Shown: positions 9,031 to 16,844, numbered from the stretch's first letter. The stretch is 27,493 nt of DNA from Deltaproteobacteria bacterium (GCA_013286765.1 JABDFB010000023.1:1-27493), one strand, 5' to 3'. A program made the numbers and translations. The notes: generated from the letters alone by a model not told the origin.

Positions 9031-9861
9031 ATGCAAGTTTCAGAACTAACCGCGTTATCAAATGAGCTTAGAATTTCTATTATTGACATGTTGACTGAGG
9101 CTAAATCGGGTCACCCCGGAGGAAGTCTTTCCGCTATTGATATTCTCACTGCCCTCTTTTTTCATGAAATGCAAGGCGTGGACCAGAGAATGAGTCCTGA
9201 GCGTGACCGATTTGTCTTGTCAAAGGGGCATGCTGTTCCTGCACTCTACGCGGTCCTTTACAAAAAGGGGTTCATCCCATTTGAGGAGTTGAGCACATTG
9301 CGAAGAATGGGCAGCAGACTTCAGGGGCACCCGGATAGGGTCCGCCTCCCCATTGTTGAGGCTTCGACTGGGTCCTTAGGCCAAGGTCTGTCGGTTGCGA
9401 TAGGCATGGCGTTAGGACAAAAGCTGGCAGGACATCCTTCTCGTGTTTATTGTATGATTGGAGACGGAGAGAGTCAGGAAGGCCAGATCTGGGAAGCCGC
9501 TCTTTCGGCCCCTAAGTTTAAACTCTCAAACCTTTGTGCGATCTTGGACGCGAATAATGGACAAATCGATGGCCCCGTCCAACAAGTAATGCCAATAGAG
9601 CCGATAGCTGATAAGTGGAAGAGCTTTAACTGGCACGTTATTGAAATCGACGGCCATGACATGAATCAAATATTAAATGCTTTCCGCGAGGCCCGCACGC
9701 TCCAGGACGAAGGTGGCGAAAAGCCCGTCTTTATTATCGCTCGAACGGTGAAGGGCAAAGGCGTTTCATTCATGGAAAATAAGATTGAGTGGCATGGAGT
9801 CGCTCCAAAACCTGACGAAGCTAAAAAAGCGAAGGACGAAATTTTAAAGGAGAGGCGGTAA
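9031..9861 (+). CDS. Transketolase, N-terminal (ThDP-binding) subunit
   Basis: First half of a split transketolase (276 aa from the ATG at 9031). The thiamine diphosphate region is clear: AKSGHPGGSLSA (residues 24-35), LSKGHAVPALYAVL, STGSLGQGLSVAIGMALG, and the ThDP/Mg motif GDGESQEGQIWEA (residues 144-156) with the NNGQIDG segment after it. The frame stays open 41 codons upstream to 8908 but those residues are unlike the family and run back into the divergent MFS gene. No good ribosome binding site precedes 9031, and TATACA at 9015-9020 lies so close that a nearly leaderless transcript is possible. With the next gene it forms the heterodimeric enzyme of the non-oxidative pentose phosphate pathway. 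Confidence 0.93.
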   Translation: MQVSELTALSNELRISIIDMLTEAKSGHPGGSLSAIDILTALFFHEMQGVDQRMSPERDRFVLSKGHAVPALYAVLYKKGFIPFEELSTLRRMGSRLQGHPDRVRLPIVEASTGSLGQGLSVAIGMALGQKLAGHPSRVYCMIGDGESQEGQIWEAALSAPKFKLSNLCAILDANNGQIDGPVQQVMPIEPIADKWKSFNWHVIEIDGHDMNQILNAFREARTLQDEGGEKPVFIIARTVKGKGVSFMENKIEWHGVAPKPDEAKKAKDEILKERR

Positions 9862-9865
9862 TCCC

Positions 9866-10843
9866 ATGGCTAAAGCGACGAGACAAGCATTTGGTGAATC
9901 ACTGGCACGTTTGGGAGAAAGTCATCCACAGATTGTTGTATTGGATGCCGACCTCGCTAAATCAACCAAGTCTGAACTTTTTGCAAAGAAGTACCCAGAC
10001 AGATTTTTTGAGATGGGAATCTCAGAAGCCAATATGATCGGGGTAGCAGCAGGATTGTCTTTTATGGGGAAGCTTCCCTTTCTCTGTAGCTTCGGATGTT
10101 TCCTCACGGGACGGTACGATACCATTCGTTTGAGTGCTGCATACGCACATGCCAACGTCAGATTAATCGGAACGCACGCTGGAATCGGTATCGGCGATGA
10201 TGGTCACAGCCAGATGGGACTTGAAGATGTCAGTCTGATGCGCGCACTCCCAACAATGGGTGTTTTTCAACCAATGGATGCACGCGAAACAGAATTTATC
10301 ATGAATTTTCTGGTAAACGAGTGGAAAGGGCCAGCTTACTTGCGCCTCACCCGACAGAACCTACCGGATCTCTTCCCTGCAAATCAGCCTTTCGAACCAG
10401 GAAAGCTGATGAAGATTCGAGAGCCTCAGAATAACAGTGCGACAAGTACAAAATTAGGAAAAACCAGCAACCGCAGAGTTACATGTATTGGTACGGGCGC
10501 CACAGTTGCAGAAGCAGTACGGGCTTCCGAAAAACTGGAGGCACAGGGCGTCGCACTCACTGTTTGGAATGCGCATTCTCTCAAACCTTTTGACGAAATC
10601 ACCCTCGGAAGAATTGCTCAAAATACGGATTTGATTGTGACCGTCGAAGATCATTCCGTAATCGGTGGTTTGGGAAGTTGTGTTGCTGAAGGCCTCGCAA
10701 AAACAACCCATCACCCACGACTAGTTAAACTAGGCGTTCAAGACACTTTCGGCGAAAGCGGTGACCCAGCGGAGCTTTACGAAAAATACGGCATCTCTGC
10801 CGACGCCATTGTAAGGAGCGTTTTGGAAGAAGTCGGGAAATAG
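9866..10843 (+). CDS. Transketolase, C-terminal subunit
   Basis: Second half of the split transketolase (325 aa), starting 4 bp after the N subunit with AAAGGAG (9846-9852) inside the upstream gene. It has the Pyr domain (VLDADLAKSTKSELF, then FFEMGISEANMIGVAAGL with the glutamate that activates ThDP, then SFGCFLTGRYD) and the C-terminal transketolase domain (VTCIGTGATVAEAV, VWNAHSLKPFDE, VTVEDHSVIGGLGS, DTFGESGDPAELYEKYG). Split transketolases are common in archaea, Firmicutes and several deep proteobacterial lineages. The closest alternative, 1-deoxyxylulose-5-phosphate synthase, is excluded by the two-gene layout and by the motifs. Confidence 0.93.
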   Translation: MAKATRQAFGESLARLGESHPQIVVLDADLAKSTKSELFAKKYPDRFFEMGISEANMIGVAAGLSFMGKLPFLCSFGCFLTGRYDTIRLSAAYAHANVRLIGTHAGIGIGDDGHSQMGLEDVSLMRALPTMGVFQPMDARETEFIMNFLVNEWKGPAYLRLTRQNLPDLFPANQPFEPGKLMKIREPQNNSATSTKLGKTSNRRVTCIGTGATVAEAVRASEKLEAQGVALTVWNAHSLKPFDEITLGRIAQNTDLIVTVEDHSVIGGLGSCVAEGLAKTTHHPRLVKLGVQDTFGESGDPAELYEKYGISADAIVRSVLEEVGK

Positions 10844-10930
10844 TGTAGTCGATTTCTTCTGAAAAATATGGTTACGGACAATTTAGGAGCATGTTAGAAG
10901 TCTTTCTTGTTTCATCAGGAGGCTTCGAAC

Positions 10931-11989
10931 ATGCGCGCTTGGAAAGTCGAAAAACATGGTGGCCCGGAAGTACTAAAGCTCGTTGATCTGCCGAAACCGA
11001 AACCAGGACCAAAAGAAGCGCTAGTAAAAGTCGAAAACGTGGGCCTGAATCATCTCGATGTTTGGGTGATGAAGGGCGTACCAGGTCATAAATTTCCACT
11101 GCCACTAACTAATGGGTGCGACGTCGCAGGAAAAATCGAAGAACTAGGTGAAGGCGCTGCCGAAGTCCTTGAAAAGAACGGCATGCGTGTCGGCTCACCC
11201 GTCATCGTCAGCCCTGGTTTTTCGTGCGGCATCTGCGAAGCCTGTCTCTTGGGTCTAGATCAAAACTGCCTATCCTATGGGTTGTTGGGCGAAACACGTG
11301 ATGGCGGCTGCACTGAGTTTATTTCAGTTCCAGTGATCAATTTGATTCCGCGACCCAGTACTATTTCAACGGCGGAAGCAGCGTGCCTTCCGATTAATTT
11401 TCTCACAGCATGGTCCATGGTGGTACGAAAAGGTGCCGTACGCCCAGGTGAAGTAGTGCTCGTACACGCTGGTGGTAGTGGCGTTTCAGTCGCGGCGATT
11501 CAGATGGCAAAAATGTTTGGATGTACGGTGATTACGACGGTTGGAAATCCCGAAAAAATTCAAAAGGCCAGACAGCTCGGCGCTGATTTTGTGATCGATT
11601 ACAAAAAAACTCCATTTCGGGAAGAATTAAAGAGCATACTTAAGACCATCGGAAAAAAAGGCTGCGACATGGTGGTGGACCATATTGGCGTCGATACTTT
11701 TCGAGACAGCATAAAGTGCCTGGTCCCAGGAGGTCGAGTTGTTACTTGCGGCACGACTTCGGGTGGAGAAGTGACGATAGATTTGAAGCAAGTTTTTTTC
11801 AAGAATCTCTCTATTCTTGGTACGACGATGGGGAGTAAGGGCGACTTAATTCGAATTGTTGACCTGGTAGCACGCGGAAAACTCAAACCGATTATCGATA
11901 AGACTTACCCAATGACAGACTTGCCACAAGCCCTAGAGTATCTCGATTCGAGACGGAATTTTGGTAAAACGGTTCTTACAGGATTCTAG
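10931..11989 (+). CDS. Zinc-type medium-chain dehydrogenase/reductase
   Basis: 352-residue member of the MDR superfamily. AGGAGG at 10917-10922 lies 8 bases before ATG 10931, which decides the start over an in-frame codon at 10907. Structural zinc cysteines are present: C99, C102, C105 and C113 (SCGICEACLLGLDQNC). The catalytic-zinc Cys is replaced by Asn (GLNHLDVWVMKG, N40), as in quinone-oxidoreductase-like MDRs that keep only the structural zinc. The nucleotide site reads VVLVHAGGSGVSVAAIQMAK; later motifs are ELGADFVIDY-like (QLGADFVIDY), GGRVVTCGTTSGGE and FFKNLSILGTTMGS. The last is typical of a broad group annotated as zinc-binding alcohol dehydrogenases or crotonyl-CoA-reductase-like enzymes. 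The substrate is unknown. It probably has its own promoter in the 87-bp gap after the transketolase genes. Confidence 0.88.
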   Translation: MRAWKVEKHGGPEVLKLVDLPKPKPGPKEALVKVENVGLNHLDVWVMKGVPGHKFPLPLTNGCDVAGKIEELGEGAAEVLEKNGMRVGSPVIVSPGFSCGICEACLLGLDQNCLSYGLLGETRDGGCTEFISVPVINLIPRPSTISTAEAACLPINFLTAWSMVVRKGAVRPGEVVLVHAGGSGVSVAAIQMAKMFGCTVITTVGNPEKIQKARQLGADFVIDYKKTPFREELKSILKTIGKKGCDMVVDHIGVDTFRDSIKCLVPGGRVVTCGTTSGGEVTIDLKQVFFKNLSILGTTMGSKGDLIRIVDLVARGKLKPIIDKTYPMTDLPQALEYLDSRRNFGKTVLTGF

Positions 11990-12007
11990 AGTTCGAGCTA
12001 GCTCTAG
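11986..12007. repeat. Short inverted repeat at the end of the MDR gene
   Basis: CTAGAG (11986-11991) and CTCTAG (12002-12007) can pair over the stop codon, and GAGCTAGCTC (11995-12004) is itself a perfect palindrome. No T-run follows, so it is not a standard intrinsic terminator; it may weakly end transcription or protect the 3' end. The rest of the 102-bp gap to the next gene is AT-rich with no promoter that fits well. Confidence 0.3.
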
Positions 12008-12091
12008 GACTAGCGCGTACTATCAGTGCTTTGTTAGCTTATCTCGATTTAAGTTGATTTGAAATTCATATTGACATAATGCACTGTATTT

Positions 12092-13969
12092 ATGAGCATA
12101 CCCAACATGCGGATGAAATTTTTTCTCCTAGTAATTAGTTTCCTCACATTGATAACAAACACTTTCAAAGCTTTTGCGGCAGACTCGGAGAACTCTCTTC
12201 CAAATCAGACTGACGAACCTAGTAAGTCATTTCTTATGTTCGCTTATGGAAAAATTCAACTTGAGAATAAATTTTTAGCTGCTGCTAGCGCGGGAAATGC
12301 CCCTCGCATTAATGCACTACTAACAGAGTATGAGCTCCCTCGCGTAAGTACGGAAACTATTCTTTTTCCTGCAGTTAAATCTGGGTCACCGGAAGTTGTC
12401 ACGTCTCTTGTAGAGGCTGGGGCTAATGTAGACGCCTTTATCAACACAGACGAAGGGAAAGAAACGCCGATTCATCATGCAATCCATTACGGCAATGACG
12501 AGATCACAATCTACTTGATCCGTAAAAGTAAGGAACTAAGATCATTCAAAAATGGTATGTCTTTACTCGAAGCGGCCATGCGTAAGAGCAGTGCGGAAGT
12601 GATTGAAGCCCTCATAGAACGTCTGGATCTGCAGACGATGTCTCATGATTTTAAGATTCTCATTGGAATTTGTCGATTAGGCACTCGATCACATCCGATT
12701 TCGCCGATCCGCTTTCGGCGCATCTTAAATCTCTTGCATCAGAGAGGGATGGATTTCAATGTTAACGCCCTCCCTTTCGCCAGTATTTGCGCCGATATTT
12801 CGTCCTTAGCACATTTTCGCGAGTTGATAGCTTTGCCGTTTATCGAATTGAATTTGCTTTCTACATTTTCAATGGATTCTGTTCGCTCAGGAGATTCTAT
12901 TGTTCATGTGATCGCATCCGATGATTTTCCGGAATTACTGGAGCTTATTATAGATAAGATCAACCCAGATTTGTTGACCCGTGCGAATAGCGAAGGGAAA
13001 ACCCCTGGTAACTATGCTGGTCCGCGCGTCCTAATGAAACTCGCTGAACTCGGTGTGCACCCTCCTACCGGAAGCTACGATGATTTGCGTTTACGATTTT
13101 ATCAAAGTCAGCCGCATTTGTGGAAATTACCTATAGCTGCGGGCGCTCTAGGGGGTGCTCTCGCTGGAGTTAAAACAATGGTTTGGAATCCCTATCGAGC
13201 AAATCAAGAAAGACTCGCTCGCGCAGATGAAAAACGCAAAGAGGACTTGGCAGAAGGATTGAAGCGCACTTCTAGTCTTCACCCAGATCCAGAATCGATG
13301 GCAAGAGAACGACAACTGAATAGACGCTGTCGTATCGAAAAGCGTACGCGCTATCTTGAAGGACAAGAAGGTCGGGTTGGCGCTATCGCTGGCATGAACG
13401 AACAGCTTTGGGATAGCGATGAGACAACGGAAGCACTACCTACACCAGGAACAAAAAATCGCCACTCACGCCCTTCTATCTTTTCTTGGCTCTACTCCTT
13501 CTCTAATACTTCTTCTTCAGAGGCAACCTCTCCTTCAGATTCAGAGACTTCAAGCCAATCCACAGAGCAAGAGCAGAAGCAAAATGATACGAAAAAGAAA
13601 AGATCGCCCTATCGAGTCACTTATGAGTCGCAGTTTGCCGAACAATTTCATCAGCTGCAACCAGAGCAACAAAGATTTATTTTAGAGCGATCAGAAGGAT
13701 ACAGAGAGAGGCCGCGGCAAATTAATGACTATTTACGGGAATACCGATCTCCTCGTGGCCTTCGTGTCTATTTTGCTATTATTAAGAATACTAAAATTTT
13801 TCTTTTCATTGGAACTAAGCAGAGCAATGACCAAACTCAGGATATTATGGCATCCAATAGAGTCATTAATCAGTACCTCAATCAAGAAAAACGGATTCCG
13901 TCTAAACCTTTTCCGGAAAACGGCCCACCCCTTCCTCAAACAAACAACGAGGGTAAAGACGAGCTATAG
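12092..13969 (+). CDS. Exported ankyrin-repeat protein with C-terminal RelE/HigB-like domain and KDEL terminus
   Basis: A 625-residue protein with a clear order of parts. Residues 8-30 form a signal peptide (MKFFLLVISFLTL..., ending KAFA-ADS). Residues about 55-330 hold degenerate ankyrin repeats (AVKSGSPEVVTSLVEAGANV; TPIHHAIHYGNDEITIYLI; GDSIVHVIASDDFPELLELI). Residues 343-365 are a Gly/Ala-rich hydrophobic segment (LPIAAGALGGALAG) that could insert in a membrane. A charged stretch and a Ser/Thr/Gln-rich linker (about 465-505) follow. Residues about 506-596 match the RelE/ParE superfamily, HigB/Gp49-like branch: SPRGLRVYFAI, then IFLFIGTKQSNDQTQDI. The tail has PFPENGPPLP and ends in KDEL. 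Possible starts are 12092, 12107 and 12113; none has a good ribosome binding site, and 12113 gives the tidiest signal peptide. No antitoxin-like gene is adjacent. A secreted or periplasmic effector is inferred, not shown. Confidence 0.75.
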   Translation: MSIPNMRMKFFLLVISFLTLITNTFKAFAADSENSLPNQTDEPSKSFLMFAYGKIQLENKFLAAASAGNAPRINALLTEYELPRVSTETILFPAVKSGSPEVVTSLVEAGANVDAFINTDEGKETPIHHAIHYGNDEITIYLIRKSKELRSFKNGMSLLEAAMRKSSAEVIEALIERLDLQTMSHDFKILIGICRLGTRSHPISPIRFRRILNLLHQRGMDFNVNALPFASICADISSLAHFRELIALPFIELNLLSTFSMDSVRSGDSIVHVIASDDFPELLELIIDKINPDLLTRANSEGKTPGNYAGPRVLMKLAELGVHPPTGSYDDLRLRFYQSQPHLWKLPIAAGALGGALAGVKTMVWNPYRANQERLARADEKRKEDLAEGLKRTSSLHPDPESMARERQLNRRCRIEKRTRYLEGQEGRVGAIAGMNEQLWDSDETTEALPTPGTKNRHSRPSIFSWLYSFSNTSSSEATSPSDSETSSQSTEQEQKQNDTKKKRSPYRVTYESQFAEQFHQLQPEQQRFILERSEGYRERPRQINDYLREYRSPRGLRVYFAIIKNTKIFLFIGTKQSNDQTQDIMASNRVINQYLNQEKRIPSKPFPENGPPLPQTNNEGKDEL

Positions 13970-14018
13970 AGAGGAAAAATATTCGATTTGCATTTGGCCA
14001 AACAGTTGAGGGATTAAT
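13676..14018 (+). repeat. RelE-like cassette, copy 1 (coding part plus 3' flank)
   Basis: This stretch is similar at the DNA level to 18351-18676 on the opposite strand. The similarity covers the RelE-like domain of the ankyrin gene and, after a gap, a non-coding block at 13981-14018 that matches copy 2 at 31 of 38 positions by hand count. The block ends just before the next gene starts at 14024. Bases coding for the KDEL tail (about 13936-13969) are not present in copy 2. Confidence 0.8.
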
Positions 14019-14023
14019 ATCTT

Positions 14024-14491
14024 ATGGTTACTGAGAGCTTGGTGGCACCTCGATTGGCAAAATATTTTCATGACTATGCTTCTTTTCATCAAACACGCGG
14101 CAATCAACTCACCCATGTCTTTGGAATAATTATGATTGTCATTAGCTTGCTCGGTCTCTTGGGTAGAGTTTGCCCGTCGTCAATGTGTTTGGCGTGGTCG
14201 GAGTTTTTTCGACTGGATGCAGGAACACTTCTGATCGTGGCAACGCTGCCATTTTATTTCATCCTAGACTGGAAAATTACTCTTCCCTACGCGTTTGTGA
14301 TGATGGGACTTTACTTTCTCGGAAGAACCCTGCCAACTCCGGTGTGCTGGATTCTCTTTGTCGGTGGCTGGATTTTGCAGGGCATCGGGCACTACGTATT
14401 TGAAAAGAAGTCTCCAGCGTTTTTTAGGAATTTCACCCATCTGTTTATCGGCCCACTTTGGATTTTCGCAAAGTTTGTGGGATATCGTTAA
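14024..14491 (+). CDS. Mpo1-like (DUF962) membrane protein
   Basis: 155-residue membrane protein of the Mpo1/YGL010w family. The family's conserved polar residues are visible: YASFHQTRGNQLTHVFG near the N-terminus (Y, H, N, H, G) and GWILQGIGHYVFEKKSPAFF near the C-terminus (Q, G-H, E, PA). Between them lie four hydrophobic segments. The yeast member is an iron-dependent dioxygenase acting on 2-hydroxy fatty acids in sphingolipid breakdown; bacterial members are mostly uncharacterised, so a hydroxy-fatty-acid role is only a family-based guess. GAGGGA lies about 9-14 bases before ATG 14024 but belongs to the repeated 3' block of the RelE-like cassette. A small cyclic-nucleotide-binding gene follows 60 bp later. 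Confidence 0.85.
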   Translation: MVTESLVAPRLAKYFHDYASFHQTRGNQLTHVFGIIMIVISLLGLLGRVCPSSMCLAWSEFFRLDAGTLLIVATLPFYFILDWKITLPYAFVMMGLYFLGRTLPTPVCWILFVGGWILQGIGHYVFEKKSPAFFRNFTHLFIGPLWIFAKFVGYR

Positions 14492-14551
14492 AAAGCCGTC
14501 CAATGACTTTGTTATTGAGGTTCGGCCTGCGTTTTGGCACCATTTTCTTAT

Positions 14552-14977
14552 ATGGCAGCTGCTACAATCAAAAAACTGAGACCCGGGGACGTTTTGTTCA
14601 ACGAGGGAGACGATTCGAAATCGCTCTTTATTGTTAAGAAGGGTGCAATCTCTATTCGTAAAACGAAGAACAATACCTTTGTCGAAATCGCGAAAGTCCA
14701 AGCTAACCAAGTAATTGGAGAACTCTCTTTTTTTGATCGCCTCCCAAGAAGCGCAGCAGCTATTGCAATGATTGATACTGAGCTCCTGGAAATTTCGTTT
14801 GAATCTCTGCAAAAAGTCTACGACCAGATCCCCGACTATATGAAGTCCATGATCGCAAGTTTAGCGGACCGACTGAGAAGAGCAAACGACGATATTCGCA
14901 TCCTTCAGAAAAAGAAGGAGAATCAGGCTTCAGCTGACGGAACAGACGGTGGAGAAAATGGAACTGTGCGAGGCTGA
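14552..14977 (+). CDS. Single-domain cyclic-nucleotide-binding (CAP_ED) protein
   Basis: From ATG 14552 (141 aa) residues about 5-110 form one cNMP-binding beta-roll: LRPGDVLFNEGDDSKSLFIV, KKGAISIRK, and the phosphate-binding cassette region VIGELSFFDRLPRSAAAIA, where GELSFFD...RSA matches the G-E-x(5-7)-R-[ST]-A consensus. A short helical tail (DRLRRANDDIRILQKKKE) could be a coiled coil; there is no DNA-binding HTH and no enzymatic domain, unlike CRP/FNR. Such stand-alone modules may act through a partner. An in-frame TTG at 14534 is an alternative start, six codons longer; neither has a strong ribosome binding site. Confidence 0.85.
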   Translation: MAAATIKKLRPGDVLFNEGDDSKSLFIVKKGAISIRKTKNNTFVEIAKVQANQVIGELSFFDRLPRSAAAIAMIDTELLEISFESLQKVYDQIPDYMKSMIASLADRLRRANDDIRILQKKKENQASADGTDGGENGTVRG

Positions 14978-15073
14978 TGGCTCTCCCAGACGGGAATAGG
15001 AATCTAAAAACAAGACTTATTGCCAACACCAGACAGCTATTCGATCCATTTCATTTGAAATGGAGAACCTGGA

Positions 15074-15322
15074 ATGGCGTCAAATCAGTCAAATCAAAGA
15101 GTAGCGCTAATTACAGGATGTTGATCCGGAGCAGGAATGCACACGTCAACTTCTACGGCGCCGTTCGATATATGCGTGCTGTTACCAACCGGCGCCCTTC
15201 GGGTTCAAACAAGTAAAATGGCTAAAATGTTCGTGACAGAAAAAATAGAGGCAGATCCCACCGGTACGGTTTTACAGAAAAGGATTCGCGAGCAACTCTT
15301 GGATCTGATTGCGTCTAATTAA
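15074..15322 (+). pseudogene. Eroded short-chain dehydrogenase/reductase
   Basis: Three pieces of an SDR survive in two frames. From ATG 15074 the frame reads MASNQSNQRVALITGC, a TGA stop, then SGAG: the Rossmann start and TGxxxGxG cofactor motif broken by a stop. In another frame, about 15134-15216, it reads HVNFYGAVRYMRAV and RRPSG, the usual SDR helix before the catalytic strand. Back in the first frame about 15217-15322 reads MAKMFVTEKIEADPTGTV and ends at TAA, possibly the old C-terminus. The catalytic Ser and YxxxK are gone, and about 170 of the usual 250 residues are missing. The flanking bases 14978-15073 and 15323-15409 hold nothing else that I can support. Confidence 0.6.
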
Positions 15323-15409
15323 ACAACGCGAGATTATTGTAAGGAGATGAAAAAATCGAATGAGTATGTGGAAAAGAGTTTTTTCGGCGGCGTGGAGGCA
15401 CACTTGAAC

Positions 15410-16516
15410 TCAAAGATAGAGGTGCAACATAATCCACGCGAGGGGATTGTAACGGGTCTCGTCGTAAGGATCTTGTTCCCAGTTCCATCTTAGGTCGAGT
15501 TCATAATGTGGCCTGGGAAAATACTGAAGACCTAATCCGTAGCGCGCAATTCTCATTATCATATTACTGAATTGAGGGCGGGCAAGTTCTTGAGTTATGA
15601 ACAGCTGTACACCCTGAACGGGTTCGTAGGTTAAACGTTGGTAATCAAAGACTCCCCACTGGCCTTGATCCTGAAAATCTAGCTCTCCTAGGTAGAAAAA
15701 GTGGGGCGTAAATCCCAGAATGACAAAAGGGCCCGTGACACTGCGCCAGTCAGCTCCGGATTTTTTCCCATAAAAGTAATTTGCACCAATTTCGTATTTA
15801 TCAGCTATATAAGCCGACGCACGAACAGAGGCGCCGTGATCAACAACGCCTGTTCGACCAATGGTCAATCCACGTCTTTGACTCACACTTTCAGGGGCTC
15901 CAAATATGGCTGTAGCGAAAAAGCTGTAATTACCCGTCAGTCGAGAAAATTCTAGATTGTAAGTCTCGGTTTCAACGTCCCAACCTAATCCGCTTTTAAT
16001 AGTCAGTTGGTGTTCATCCGTATTTATGCCGTAATTGTTTCTGAACTTCCCCAGTCGAAGCGTGTTTTCATCATTGAATTGGTACATGATATATTGGCGA
16101 AGTGACGCAATGTCGTTTGTGTCTAGATAGCCCACCTCAAGGTCTAGGGTAAATTTACCAAACCTGTAAGCCCCTTCCACATCTGATTGCATCAGGTAGA
16201 AGCGCTTCTCAGTGAAAATTGGATTGTCTTGATAAGTTTGAATGATCCGAGTATCGCCGCCTAACATGAGATTTTCTGGAAGCGAATCGGCAAACGCACC
16301 ATAAAGAAATTTTCCTTCGCCTTCTTTAGCCCAAGTACTTAAAACCTCTCCCGAGAGTTCACGACCATAGGGAGTGAGCACCCCTCCTCCCGATGGAGAA
16401 ACGTGGCAGGAGGTACAGTTAACGTAGCCATGCCTGATCATGCCTGGGAAAGCGAAAGCGTGAGAGGACCAAAAGAGCAAGCCTAACAAAAAGCAGGAAA
16501 GGTAAGTCTTAATCAT
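15410..16516 (-). CDS. Single-haem cytochrome with outer-membrane beta-barrel-like domain
   Basis: From ATG 16516 (368 aa) residues 1-22 are a signal peptide (FLLGLLFWSSHAFA). A single c-type haem motif CTSCH follows at 34-38, within HGYVNCTSCHVSPSGGGVLT and YGREL. Residues about 75-368 alternate polar and aromatic residues in strand-like runs of 9-12 (KFTLDLEVGYLD, NTLRLGKFRNNYG, YNLEFSRLTGNYSFFATAIFG, YEIGANYFYG, YELDLRWNWEQ) and end WIMLHLYL, as in outer-membrane barrels. The likely place is the outer membrane with the haem on the periplasmic side. The gene overlaps the upstream lipoprotein cytochrome by 8 bp (ATGATTAA), so it is translationally coupled. The named family is not known to me; the barrel is inferred from sequence pattern only. 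An ATG at 16528 is a possible alternative start. Confidence 0.75.
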   Translation of the reverse strand: MIKTYLSCFLLGLLFWSSHAFAFPGMIRHGYVNCTSCHVSPSGGGVLTPYGRELSGEVLSTWAKEGEGKFLYGAFADSLPENLMLGGDTRIIQTYQDNPIFTEKRFYLMQSDVEGAYRFGKFTLDLEVGYLDTNDIASLRQYIMYQFNDENTLRLGKFRNNYGINTDEHQLTIKSGLGWDVETETYNLEFSRLTGNYSFFATAIFGAPESVSQRRGLTIGRTGVVDHGASVRASAYIADKYEIGANYFYGKKSGADWRSVTGPFVILGFTPHFFYLGELDFQDQGQWGVFDYQRLTYEPVQGVQLFITQELARPQFSNMIMRIARYGLGLQYFPRPHYELDLRWNWEQDPYDETRYNPLAWIMLHLYL

Positions 16517-16844
16517 TGGGCGCCCCATTTTGAATCCAGGTGTAGATCGCCTGAATTTCAACGTCTGAAAGCTTTGGCGACCACTGTGGCATGCTTCCCG
16601 AATTGATCTGTTGATACAATTCACTTCCGGCTGCATCTCCTGGTGTAACGATCTGGAGAAGACCCTGGTAGGTTGAAAGAGATTGATGGCACTGGAGGCA
16701 CTTTTGGCTAATAGTGATAGCCTGGATGGATTGGTAATTAGCTGGAACCGGGATTTTCATTTCCCGACTTCCACAAGATAAAAACACTGAACTTACCAAG
16801 AGCGCTAAGACTCCGGCCCATCCAGACGGCGTTTTTTCGATCAT
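16509..16844 (-). CDS. Lipoprotein c-type cytochrome
   Basis: A 111-residue protein from ATG 16844 with a lipoprotein signal (WAGVLALLVSSVFLSC; lipid-bearing C24). After a short spacer comes one haem motif CLQCH (49-53) and a likely axial Met in SGSMPQWSPKLSD (M85), followed by the usual final helix VEIQAIYTWIQNGAP. This resembles small cytochromes of the planctomycete-type/cytochrome c group that pass electrons in the periplasm. GGAGG lies very close to ATG 16844; ATG 16868 eight codons upstream is the alternative and gives a longer n-region. The gene forms a coupled pair with the barrel cytochrome and is divergent from the YceI gene. Confidence 0.85.
   Translation of the reverse strand: MIEKTPSGWAGVLALLVSSVFLSCGSREMKIPVPANYQSIQAITISQKCLQCHQSLSTYQGLLQIVTPGDAAGSELYQQINSGSMPQWSPKLSDVEIQAIYTWIQNGAPND

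Noticed and set aside
12071..12076. TTGACA as a -35 box for the ankyrin gene
   Set aside because: A -10 box at the right spacing would fall at or past the start codon and no good match is there.
14264..14812. 182-codon open frame on the minus strand across the Mpo1-like and cNMP-binding genes
   Set aside because: It is antisense to two genes with clear family motifs, and its translation has no recognisable domain or signal.
15119..15124. TGA inside the SDR cofactor motif as a selenocysteine codon
   Set aside because: The gene also lacks most of its length and changes frame; no SECIS-like hairpin is evident. Decay explains it better.
15347..15490. 48-codon frame after TAAGGAGATG
   Set aside because: The ribosome-binding-like AAGGAG touches the ATG with no spacing, and two thirds of the frame are antisense to the end of the cytochrome-barrel gene.
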